Shown: one piece after another, positions 1-6,443 of the stretch
Layout of the letters: the number at the start of each line of letters is the position of its first letter
Position numbering within the stretch: the first letter of the stretch is position 1
From: Lentisphaerota bacterium
GTDB lineage: Bacteria > Verrucomicrobiota > Lentisphaeria > Oligosphaerales > PUNB01
DNA: 9,921 nt
Assembly (NCBI GenBank): GCA_003552565.1
Contig: PUNB01000051.1
Location: forward strand, 1 to 9,921
Reading direction: 5' to 3'
Notes under the pieces: model-generated
Told to the model about the DNA's origin: nothing
Databases searched by the model: none
What the model saw: the letters and a program-made list of their open reading frames with translations, nothing else
Program-made: the position numbers and the translations under genes

Positions 1-393
1 CAAACGCCTCCTTCACGGCGGTCTGCCGAAGAAATTGTATTTGATCGAATACTTGTGGAAGAACTGGTGAAATACGGAGTGAAAGTTACGTTCACGGTAA
101 AATCCGCGCCAGTCATAAACGACGCTCTTTTGGAAGACGCTCGCAAGTCGGGTATTGATCAAGTTGCGGAGGTCATTGAAACCGGCTCCGGCCATATAGG
201 GGTCAACTGGGAGTTTGCCTCCGATGAGTTAAAGGCAAAAACAGCCGAGGCTGATATTATCATCAGTAAAGGACAGGGCAATTATGAAACCTGCAATGAA
301 CGACTGGAGAATTTCTATTTTTTACTTAAGGCCAAGTGCGATATCGTGGCTGAAGAACTGGGAGTGAAGCTGGGAGATATCGTGTTTAAATAA
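1..393 (+). CDS. DUF89 / ARMT1-like metal-dependent phosphatase, C-terminal part
   Basis: This is the 3' part of a gene open from the first base of the window; 130 codons are visible before the TAA. The segment reads EEIVFDRILVEEL, then a VKYG...VTFTVKSAPVINDA stretch, then ADIIISKGQGNYETC, and ends GVKLGDIVFK. These are conserved blocks of the DUF89 (ARMT1-like) fold, a metal-dependent phosphatase family proposed to act in metabolite damage control; complete members are commonly near 290 residues. The family usually has a metal-binding DNAGE-like motif just before IVFD. Here the same place reads RSAEE, and the residues before it (QTPPSRR) do not look like the family. The fragment may therefore be truncated by a rearrangement or lie at an assembly edge, not merely be cut by the window. 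The substrate cannot be predicted. The family assignment is secure, but whether the gene is intact is not. Confidence 0.8.
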   Translation, partial: QTPPSRRSAEEIVFDRILVEELVKYGVKVTFTVKSAPVINDALLEDARKSGIDQVAEVIETGSGHIGVNWEFASDELKAKTAEADIIISKGQGNYETCNERLENFYFLLKAKCDIVAEELGVKLGDIVFK

Positions 394-616
394 TTGACAA
401 TTTACCTACGCTTCTCGTTGCGCTCATCACCAAAAAAAACTGAGTTACTCTTACCGGGTTTGCAATGCGTTCACAAACGGCTCGCGGGGACCTGACCACT
501 CTTCGTGTGGCTCAGGCTGGCTGCTCGCACTCCATTTTGCCCGCTGGGACGCGGGCGCTCCATCGACTCACAAGCACTTTATTTCTATTCGCATGGCTTT
601 TATGCACGCAAGCTGC
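394..616. other. gene-free stretch with two hairpins
   Basis: No credible coding sequence is seen between the DUF89 stop and the vsr stop. Two strong inverted repeats lie here. Positions 491-499 pair with 507-516 (CCTGACCAC against GTGG, a bulged C, then TCAGG). Positions 539-544 pair with 551-556 (GCCCGC, six-base loop, GCGGGC). Neither is followed by a T run in either direction, so they are not textbook intrinsic terminators, although they sit between the 3' ends of two converging genes. They may act in transcript 3' ends or be repeat remnants. Confidence 0.45.
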
Positions 617-1123
617 CTATTGTTTTTTCGCATGGTAAGCGTACCCGGCGTATTCACCGTGTTTTTCCGCCGCTATTTCAGCGGTGAGGTCTTCCGTTTG
701 ATAAGTAAGTTCGTGAGCAGAGAGAACTTTTTTAAGCCGTTCGGCCAGGCTTTCCATATCGCGCAGTTCGCATTCCCACACAACAGTGACGCGCCAGCCT
801 TTTGCGCGAAGTTCAGCCTGGTTCCGGGTGTCACGAGCAACGTTTTTGGTGAACTTATCATGCCAGTAATGCGTGTTTGATTTGGGGGTTGTGGCATATT
901 TACACCCCGGATGCCGGTGCCAGAAACAGCCGTGGACGAAAACCGCGGTACGATACTTGGGCAATACCAGGTCAGGCTTACCCGGAAGATCGGAGCGCTG
1001 CAGACGGAACCGATAACCCATGCGGTGCAGCATTGACCGGACACGTTTCTCAGGGGAGGTGTCCCTGCCCTTGATCCGGGACATGTTCCAGGAGCGGTGT
1101 TCAGTGCTAATATGATCGGTCAT
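617..1123 (-). CDS. vsr: very short patch repair (Vsr) mismatch endonuclease
   Basis: Vsr nicks DNA 5' of the T in T:G mismatches that arise when 5-methylcytosine deaminates, and so starts very-short-patch repair. This 168-residue protein aligns closely with E. coli Vsr (156 residues) in numbering. It has E25 in the DTSPEKR motif, D51 in PGKPDLV, H64 and H69 in HGCFWHRH, and a VVWECEL motif near 114-120. D51 is the known metal-binding catalytic residue. C66, H71, C74 and C118 match the structural zinc site (C66, H71, C73, C117 in E. coli). The E. coli catalytic-site Thr63 is Val here. The C-terminus carries a short charged extension. The start matches family length, although no Shine-Dalgarno sequence is evident upstream. 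Vsr genes usually sit beside a cytosine-5 methyltransferase; none is in this window. The divergent neighbour is an unrelated glycosidase. Confidence 0.95.
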   Translation of the reverse strand: MTDHISTEHRSWNMSRIKGRDTSPEKRVRSMLHRMGYRFRLQRSDLPGKPDLVLPKYRTAVFVHGCFWHRHPGCKYATTPKSNTHYWHDKFTKNVARDTRNQAELRAKGWRVTVVWECELRDMESLAERLKKVLSAHELTYQTEDLTAEIAAEKHGEYAGYAYHAKKQ

Positions 1124-1259
1124 AAGGGAAGGTATGGATGTTTGTGGTTTTCTTAAAACTTAAAGCCCGTTTTCTAGAGCTGCTTTTCAATTTGAGTTAA
1201 AAAACGAGGGGGGAAAAAGCCTTGTCACTACATTTTCACACCACATCAGCACTTTTGCT

Positions 1260-1287
1260 TTGTAATCATTAAGCGACAAGATATAGT
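1260..1287 (+). promoter_or_regulatory. candidate sigma70-type promoter for the GH88 gene
   Basis: TTGTAA (1260-1265) and TATAGT (1282-1287) are separated by 16 bases and lie about 35 bases upstream of the GH88 ATG. The -10 box matches the consensus at five of six positions and the -35 box at four of six. The same TATAGT hexamer with a 16-base spacer occurs upstream of eno, which modestly supports both. A purine-rich ribosome binding site (GAGAG at 1312-1316) precedes the ATG by six bases. This is prediction by eye only. Confidence 0.4.
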
Positions 1288-1322
1288 CAGTCAAGTTTCA
1301 TTCGAGAAAAAGAGAGACCGAT

Positions 1323-2705
1323 ATGATCGACATCAACACCAGCCTAAGTCCCATCGACTTATTGCCTGATATCCGCCGCATGTGGTCGATTTCAGCCCAA
1401 AAAATTCGCGACCTTGAAAACTCCTACCCGATCGAGCGAGGTTCTCCGGTTTACACGATCAGCGGCAGGTACACAGCCCGCGGCTGGACCGAGTGGACCG
1501 AGGGATTTGTCCACGGCTCGGCTTTGCTGCAATTCGATGCCGAAGACGATACGGAATTTCTCGAGATCGGGCGTCAAAACACTCTGGAAAGAATGGCTGT
1601 TCATCTTACCCACTTTGGAGTCCATGACCACGGATTCAACAACCTCAGCACCTATGGAAACCTGCTGCGGCTGCTCGAAGAAGAACGTTTGCCGGAAGAG
1701 AGCTGGCAACGACATTTCTATCAACTGGCTCTTAAATGCTCCGGTGCGGTGCAGGCCAGACGCTGGACAGCCCTGTCCGACGGCGGCGGTTTTATATACT
1801 CTTTCAACGGACCGCACTCACTGTTTGTCGACACCATTCGCTCGCTGCGGGTTCTAGCCGTGGCCCACCAGCTTGATCATCGACTTATCGATGAACAGGA
1901 CCGATCCATTTCACTTCTTGACCGATTGCTTCAGCACGCCCGCAGCACCAGTCGCTGGAATGTGTTTTACGGAAACGGCCGCGATGCTTACGATCAACGC
2001 GGGCGCGTTGCTCACGAGAGCATTTTCAACCTCAACAACGGCAGCTTTCGCTGTGTCAACACCCAGCAGGGATATTCGCCTTTTTCCACCTGGACCCGCG
2101 GTCTGGCCTGGGTGCTCTGCGGTTTCGCGGAACAGCTTGAGTTTCTTGCTGCTCTGCCCGACTCCGAGTTAGAGCCCTATGGCGGACGTGAAGAGATTGA
2201 AAGTCATTTTCTGAATACTGCTCAGGCAGTCGCCGACTTCTATATCGAGCAAACCCCGACCGACGGCATTCCTTACTGGGACACCGGCGCGCCCAACCTC
2301 CACCGTCTCGGCGACCACCTGGCGCGCCCGGCCGAACCAGACAACGACTGGGAGCCGGTAGACAGTTCAGCCGCCGCCATTGCCGCGCAGGGGCTGCTGC
2401 GTCTTGGACATTATTTAGTTCAGCGTCATCAACAAGAACCCGCCGCCCGCTATCGCCAAGCCGGCCTGACCGTGCTGCATACTCTTTTGCAGGATTCTTA
2501 TCTAAGTCTGGACCCTGAACACCAGGGCCTGCTGCTGCACGCTCTCTACCACCGTCCCAACGGCTGGGACGCGATTCCCGAGGGCAGTCGTGTTCCCAAC
2601 GGAGAATCCTGCATGTGGGGCGATTACCATTTACGCGAACTCGCTCTTATGGTGCAAAGGATGGCCGAAGACAAGCCGTATCTGAAATTTTTCCTATCCG
2701 GATGA
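1323..2705 (+). CDS. glycoside hydrolase family 88, unsaturated glucuronyl hydrolase
   Basis: Enzymes of this family hydrate and release the 4,5-unsaturated uronic acid left at the non-reducing end of oligosaccharides by polysaccharide lyases. They are (alpha/alpha)6-barrel proteins, usually cytoplasmic. This 460-residue protein has no signal peptide or membrane segment. Visible blocks are HDHGF at 101-105, SLFVDTIRSLRVLA near 166-179, TWTRGLAW at 256-263, DSSAAAIAAQGLLRL at 347-361, and a C-terminal GLLLHALYHRPNGWD...GESCMWGDYHLREL block at 402-440. D102 and D170 sit where I would place the two catalytic aspartates of the Bacillus enzyme (D88 and D149); this is by pattern, not alignment. The related GH105 family is less likely because of length and the C-terminal WGDYH block. 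The gene stands alone with a promoter-like site and converges on acn 84 bases downstream. No lyase, transporter or KDG-pathway gene is nearby, so the polysaccharide is unknown. Confidence 0.85.
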   Translation: MIDINTSLSPIDLLPDIRRMWSISAQKIRDLENSYPIERGSPVYTISGRYTARGWTEWTEGFVHGSALLQFDAEDDTEFLEIGRQNTLERMAVHLTHFGVHDHGFNNLSTYGNLLRLLEEERLPEESWQRHFYQLALKCSGAVQARRWTALSDGGGFIYSFNGPHSLFVDTIRSLRVLAVAHQLDHRLIDEQDRSISLLDRLLQHARSTSRWNVFYGNGRDAYDQRGRVAHESIFNLNNGSFRCVNTQQGYSPFSTWTRGLAWVLCGFAEQLEFLAALPDSELEPYGGREEIESHFLNTAQAVADFYIEQTPTDGIPYWDTGAPNLHRLGDHLARPAEPDNDWEPVDSSAAAIAAQGLLRLGHYLVQRHQQEPAARYRQAGLTVLHTLLQDSYLSLDPEHQGLLLHALYHRPNGWDAIPEGSRVPNGESCMWGDYHLRELALMVQRMAEDKPYLKFFLSG

Positions 2706-2789
2706 TCTGGGTGGAAAGCGGGATAACAGCCGGATCAGACCAGCCGTCGCTCCCAACATGAGCGTGAGAACTTTCCGAACAGAGTCTCG

Positions 2790-4739
2790 CTAGACCATAT
2801 TAAGCCGGCCGCCTGCCAATACCATATCAATATCAGTTTTGGAAAGTCGATGAACGCAGGTTAAATCGAAGCGATGATGGTCCGTGCTGATGACGATTAA
2901 GTTCACTTCTTCGCCGGAACGCAATTGTTCGCCAACCTTCTCAATCAGGATGGTGAAGCCCTGATCGACTTTCGCCTTATCCTCCGGGTTTTGAAAATAC
3001 AGCGGCAGGATGCCGAAGTTAATTAAATTGGCGGCGTGAATTCTTTCTATACTTTGCGCCAGCACCAGCCGTATGCCCAGATACATTGGACAAATTGCCG
3101 CATGCTCTCTTGAAGATCCCTGACCATAGCTTTCACCGGCTACGATGACACCATGTCTGCCGGCCTCTGAAACCGAAAATGCGCGCTCGGCAAAAGTCGG
3201 TTTGCCCGGTTCATTGAAGCAGTTGAAAACCGCTTCTGAGTACTTGGGAATATTGCTGCGATACTTGAGGAAAGTGCCGGCGGGCATAATATGGTCAGTG
3301 GTCACCTTATCCCCCACATTGATTACCACTTCCCCATTGATATCCTGGGGGTAAGGCAGGCAGAGAGGAGGATCACCGACCGTGTCTTTGCGAATAATCT
3401 CGATTCCTTGTCTATCTTCCGGCGGGGGTATAATCAGACTGTCGTCGACCGTGAACGAATCCGGTTCACTTGTTTGCGGATATTCCATACCGCAGGCAAG
3501 CGGATCGGTCAAGCAGCCATTGATTGCGGCCAGCAGCGCGCCTTCCACCCCGACCAGGTAGCATTGATCGTGAGGGGTGCCGGTGCGTCCTTTGAAATTC
3601 CGGTTGAAAGTTCGCACTGTGACCTCATCGGAAGCCGGGCTCAAGCCCTGCCCTATACAGGGGCCGCAAGCTGTTTCCAGAATCCGGGCTCCGCCGCCGA
3701 TAATAGCAGCCAGGCCGCCGTTGTCGGCCAGCATACGCATCACCTGCCGGCTGCCGGGAGCGATCGCCAAGGACACTCCGGGAGCCACTCTGTGAGTGCG
3801 CAGCACCTCCGCGGCCAGCATTAAATCACGGTACGAACTGTTGGTGCAGGAGCCGATAAGCACCTGTGAAACAGGCTTGCCGCTCAGCTCTTTCAAGGGC
3901 GCGATATGATCCGGACTGGATGGACAGGCCGCCAAAGGCTCCAGCTGCTCCAGGTCAATATCAATGACCTGCTCATATACCGCATCATCATCCGCGGCCA
4001 GGGGGCGCCAGACGTTTTCCCGGCTCTGAGCCCGCAGAAAAGATCGGGTTTTTTCATCCGATGGGAAAACTGAAGAAGTGACCCCCAGTTCCGCTCCCAT
4101 GTTGGTGATGGTGGCTCTTTCGGGCACGGATAGCGTTTCCACTCCCGGTCCGAAATATTCCATGGCGCAGCCGACATTGCCTTTGGTGGAGAGGATCGAC
4201 AACAGATGAAGGATGACATCCTTGGCGCAAACCCAGGGCCGCAGCCGTCCGTTTAAGCGCACACCGATAACTTTCGGGGCGGTCATGGCGAAAGGCGCCC
4301 CGGCCATGGCCGCGGCCACATCCAGCCCTCCGGCACCGATCGCCAGCATTCCCAGCCCGCCATTGGTCGGGGTATGGGAATCGGAGCCCAGCAATGTCTT
4401 GCCGGGCTCCCCGAACCGTTCAAGATGAACCTGATGACATATACCGTTGCCGGGGCGGGAAAAATACACGCCCTTGGCGGCGGTCACAGACTGAAGATAG
4501 AGATGATCATTATGGTTCTCCGGCCCGAATTGAGAGGTGTTGTGATCCACATACTGCACGGACACTTCGGTTTTCACCTGTTCCACCCCCATCGCTTCCA
4601 GCTCCAGAAAAGCCATGGTGCCGGTGGCATCCTGACATAGAGTCTGGTCGATGTGGATGCGACATCCCTGCCCGGGGGTTAAATCGCCGTCCACCAAGTG
4701 GGAACGCAATATTTTCTCAATTAAAGTCTGACCGGCCAT
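2790..4739 (-). CDS. aconitate hydratase (short, Aquifex-type)
   Basis: Aconitase interconverts citrate and isocitrate through cis-aconitate, using a [4Fe-4S] cluster. Counting from the ATG at 4739, the protein has 649 residues. It shows GSDSHTPT at 118-125, the cluster cysteine of IGSCTN at C298, and the ETACGPC pair C358 and C361. The swivelling C-terminal domain has VGDKVTTDHIMPAG and GESYGQGSSREHAA. It is much shorter than AcnA or AcnB (about 850-890 residues) and resembles the putative aconitase group I know as Aquifex-type. Related isopropylmalate and homoaconitate isomerases are a possible confusion, but the fused swivel domain in one chain favours aconitase. A TTG four codons upstream (4751) is also open, but it abuts the AGAGGA motif with no spacing, so the ATG is preferred; its 12-base spacing is itself somewhat long. 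It lies 32 bases behind eno and is probably co-transcribed. No terminator is seen after it. Confidence 0.9.
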   Translation of the reverse strand: MAGQTLIEKILRSHLVDGDLTPGQGCRIHIDQTLCQDATGTMAFLELEAMGVEQVKTEVSVQYVDHNTSQFGPENHNDHLYLQSVTAAKGVYFSRPGNGICHQVHLERFGEPGKTLLGSDSHTPTNGGLGMLAIGAGGLDVAAAMAGAPFAMTAPKVIGVRLNGRLRPWVCAKDVILHLLSILSTKGNVGCAMEYFGPGVETLSVPERATITNMGAELGVTSSVFPSDEKTRSFLRAQSRENVWRPLAADDDAVYEQVIDIDLEQLEPLAACPSSPDHIAPLKELSGKPVSQVLIGSCTNSSYRDLMLAAEVLRTHRVAPGVSLAIAPGSRQVMRMLADNGGLAAIIGGGARILETACGPCIGQGLSPASDEVTVRTFNRNFKGRTGTPHDQCYLVGVEGALLAAINGCLTDPLACGMEYPQTSEPDSFTVDDSLIIPPPEDRQGIEIIRKDTVGDPPLCLPYPQDINGEVVINVGDKVTTDHIMPAGTFLKYRSNIPKYSEAVFNCFNEPGKPTFAERAFSVSEAGRHGVIVAGESYGQGSSREHAAICPMYLGIRLVLAQSIERIHAANLINFGILPLYFQNPEDKAKVDQGFTILIEKVGEQLRSGEEVNLIVISTDHHRFDLTCVHRLSKTDIDMVLAGGRLNMV

Positions 4740-4751
4740 AGTTGAGATCAA

Positions 4752-4757
4752 TCCTCT
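4752..4757 (-). promoter_or_regulatory. ribosome binding site deciding the acn start
   Basis: On the minus strand AGAGGA lies in the 32-base eno-acn gap. It is 12 bases upstream of the ATG at 4739 and directly abuts the alternative TTG at 4751. Zero spacing makes the TTG start implausible, so the ATG is taken. Confidence 0.5.
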
Positions 4758-4771
4758 GTTTCGGTTGGCGC

Positions 4772-6052
4772 TCAGCCGCCGTAGATAGCGTTTTCTCCGA
4801 GCATTTCTTCAATCCGCAGCAGCTGATTATACTTGCAGACACGATCGGTTCGGCTCATCGAACCAGTTTTAATCTGCCCAGTGTTCAAAGCCACAGCTAT
4901 ATCGGCAATAGTCGTATCTTCGGTTTCACCCGAGCGGTGACTGACGACTGCGGTCCATCCGGCCCGGTTGGCCATGGCGATCGCATCGAGAGTTTCGCTC
5001 AAGGTGCCGATCTGGTTTACCTTGATCAGGATTGAGTTGGCGGATTTTTCCTCAATACCGCGAGCCAGGTATTTAACGTTGGTCACCAGCAGGTCATCCC
5101 CGACTATCTGGACTTTATCTCCCAGTCTTTTGGTCAAAGCGGCCCAGCCGTCCCAGTCGCCTTCACTCATGCCGTCCTCAATAGAATCGATAGGATATTT
5201 ACCGACCAATTCTTCCAAATAATCGACCATCTCCTCGGCACTCAATTTTTTGGCGGCCGCGATGTCACCGTGAGCCGCTTTTTTGAAAACATACTTGCCG
5301 TCTTCATAAAATTCCGACGCGGCACAGTCGAGGGCGATGGTAATGTCTTTACCCGGCTTGTAACCGGCTTTTTCTATCGCCTGAATAACCACATTCAGAG
5401 TATCTTCCACACCGTCAAGTTCGGGCGCGAAGCCTCCTTCATCGCCGACGGCCGTGCTCAAACCGCGGTCTTTTAAAACTTTTTTCAGATTATGGAAAAC
5501 CTCCGCCCCGTAGCGGATCGCTTCCTTGAAGCTAGGAGCGCCCACCGGCCGAATCATGAATTCCTGGAAGTCAACCGGCGCGTCGGAATGAGCACCGCCG
5601 TTGACAATATTCATCATCGGCACCGGCAGCACCTTGGCATTGATACCGCCGAGATAGCGAAACAGCGGCATCTCCAAAGCTTCCGCTGCCGCGTGAGCGG
5701 TGGCCATGGAAACCCCCAGCATGGCATTGGCGCCGAGCTTGCTTTTGTTCGGGGTGCCGTCCAGTTCCAGCATCATGCGATCAACCCCGACTTGATCCAA
5801 GGCATCCATTCCCTCAATTTCCGGGAAAATGTTCTCATTCACATTCTCCACCGCTTTCTGTACACCTTTGCCCAGATAGCGGGAAGGATCATCATCTCGC
5901 AGTTCAAGCGCCTCATTTTCCCCGGTCGAAGCGCCGGAAGGGACCGCGGCTCGGCCGATGACACCGCTTTCCAGCGTCACTTCAACCTCCATAGTCGGAT
6001 TCCCGCGGGAATCGATAATCTCTCTTGCAAACACATCATAAATAGCTGTCAT
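4772..6052 (-). CDS. eno: enolase (phosphopyruvate hydratase)
   Basis: Enolase interconverts 2-phosphoglycerate and phosphoenolpyruvate in glycolysis and gluconeogenesis, in the cytoplasm, with Mg2+. The 426-residue protein has the normal family length. It begins MTAIYDVFAREIIDSRGNPT and has the GASTG mobile loop near 40-44, GGAHSDAPVDFQEFM near 152-166, and DEGGFAP with general-acid/base E205. Metal-ligand positions are D242 (ALDCAASE), E292 (SIEDGM) and D319 (VGDDLLVT). LIKVNQIGTLSET carries K344, and SHRSGETEDTTIADIAV and KYNQLLRIEE follow. The ATG at 6052 is chosen over a TTG two codons upstream (6058), because AAAAGG at 6061-6066 sits eight bases before the ATG. It is first in a probable eno-acn transcript and divergent from argG. 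Its upstream leader contains two hairpins. Confidence 0.97.
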   Translation of the reverse strand: MTAIYDVFAREIIDSRGNPTMEVEVTLESGVIGRAAVPSGASTGENEALELRDDDPSRYLGKGVQKAVENVNENIFPEIEGMDALDQVGVDRMMLELDGTPNKSKLGANAMLGVSMATAHAAAEALEMPLFRYLGGINAKVLPVPMMNIVNGGAHSDAPVDFQEFMIRPVGAPSFKEAIRYGAEVFHNLKKVLKDRGLSTAVGDEGGFAPELDGVEDTLNVVIQAIEKAGYKPGKDITIALDCAASEFYEDGKYVFKKAAHGDIAAAKKLSAEEMVDYLEELVGKYPIDSIEDGMSEGDWDGWAALTKRLGDKVQIVGDDLLVTNVKYLARGIEEKSANSILIKVNQIGTLSETLDAIAMANRAGWTAVVSHRSGETEDTTIADIAVALNTGQIKTGSMSRTDRVCKYNQLLRIEEMLGENAIYGG

Positions 6053-6150
6053 AGTCAATACCTTTTTTACATTTTTTCACAAAAACTTTTCATTAGACCT
6101 CATGCTGAAAGGTTTTTACAATGCGCTGCAAACACAAAAAGTAAAAGCTT

Positions 6151-6176
6151 GTCCGCCTCAGACACAACAGGCGGAC
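6151..6176 (-). terminator. hairpin followed by U-rich RNA in the eno leader, possible attenuator
   Basis: GTCCGCCT (6151-6158) and AGGCGGAC (6169-6176) form a perfect 8-bp stem with a 10-base loop. Read on the minus strand, the stem is followed by AAGCTTTTACTTTTTG, which makes it resemble an intrinsic terminator inside the eno leader. An outer CTTGTC/GACAAG pair (6148-6153 and 6179-6184) offers an alternative pairing. The terminator-like element points toward eno with no gene upstream of it, so attenuation is a reasonable inference. A copy of a dispersed palindromic repeat is the other explanation; see the related motif at 9261. Confidence 0.4.
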
Positions 6177-6182
6177 GAGACA

Positions 6183-6211
6183 AGGTGATTTACCAGCAAC
6201 CGTAATCACCT
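6183..6211 (-). promoter_or_regulatory. second hairpin in the eno leader
   Basis: AGGTGATTTAC (6183-6193) pairs with GTAATCACCT (6202-6211) with one bulged T and an eight-base loop, CAGCAACC on the plus strand. It lies just downstream of the predicted eno transcription start and just upstream of the terminator-like hairpin. Two bases of its stem overlap the alternative outer pairing of that hairpin, so the two could compete. No known riboswitch was recognised. Confidence 0.4.
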
Positions 6212-6228
6212 TTCCGCATGGACCTTTA

Positions 6229-6256
6229 ACTATAAAACAATTTGTTGGTTTTGCAA
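6229..6256 (-). promoter_or_regulatory. candidate sigma70-type promoter for eno-acn
   Basis: On the minus strand, TTGCAA (6256-6251) and TATAGT (6234-6229) are separated by 16 bases. The -10 box matches consensus at five of six positions. Transcription would begin near 6222 and give a leader of about 170 bases before the eno ATG, long enough to contain both hairpins. Confidence 0.4.
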
Positions 6257-6277
6257 TGCTTTTCATGCTATGAACAC

Positions 6278-6370
6278 TTGTTAATAATTAATTTCAATGC
6301 TATTGTATCCGCCGGAAATAACCAGCGATACCGGCATCAAATTTGGAAAGCATGGTTTGCCGGATAATAT
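6278..6370 (+). promoter_or_regulatory. weak promoter-like boxes upstream of argG
   Basis: Two pairings are possible: TTGTTA (6278-6283) with TATTGT (6301-6306) at 17 bases, and TTGGAA (6343-6348) with TAATAT (6365-6370) at 16 bases. Each box matches consensus at only four of six positions, so neither is convincing alone in AT-rich DNA. No ARG-box palindrome was recognised. Confidence 0.2.
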
Positions 6371-6443
6371 TTTCCTGATTCCGTTAAGACAATCAAGCAT
6401 TAAATCTGTTTGACAGAACTCCATTGAAAAAAAGGATATATCT

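Larger units (their letters stand above)
6059..6443. other. divergent eno/argG control region
   Basis: This AT-rich stretch contains no credible gene. From the eno side it holds the eno ribosome binding site, an AT-rich leader, two hairpins (6151-6176 and 6183-6211) and a promoter-like site on the minus strand (6229-6256). The argG side has weaker promoter-like boxes and an AAGGA ribosome binding site ending at 6435, eight bases before the argG ATG. An exact TTGACA at 6410-6415 lies too close to the start codon to pair with a properly spaced -10 box. Confidence 0.6.

Noticed and set aside
673..1044. 123-codon minus-strand frame overlapping vsr
   Set aside because: It lies wholly inside vsr in another frame and has no recognisable motifs.
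2706..2789. Terminator between GH88 and acn
   Set aside because: Only a 5-bp stem (2748-2764) without T runs was found.
3291..3824. 177-codon open frame antisense to aconitase
   Set aside because: The composition (many H, R, Q, S) and position fit a shadow of the aconitase frame.
5492..6205. 237-codon open frame on the plus strand
   Set aside because: It lies antisense to enolase for most of its length and runs through the eno leader hairpins; it is a shadow of eno.
6410..6415. Exact TTGACA upstream of argG
   Set aside because: With a 16-18 base spacer the -10 box would fall on the AAGGA ribosome binding site, and no good hexamer is there.
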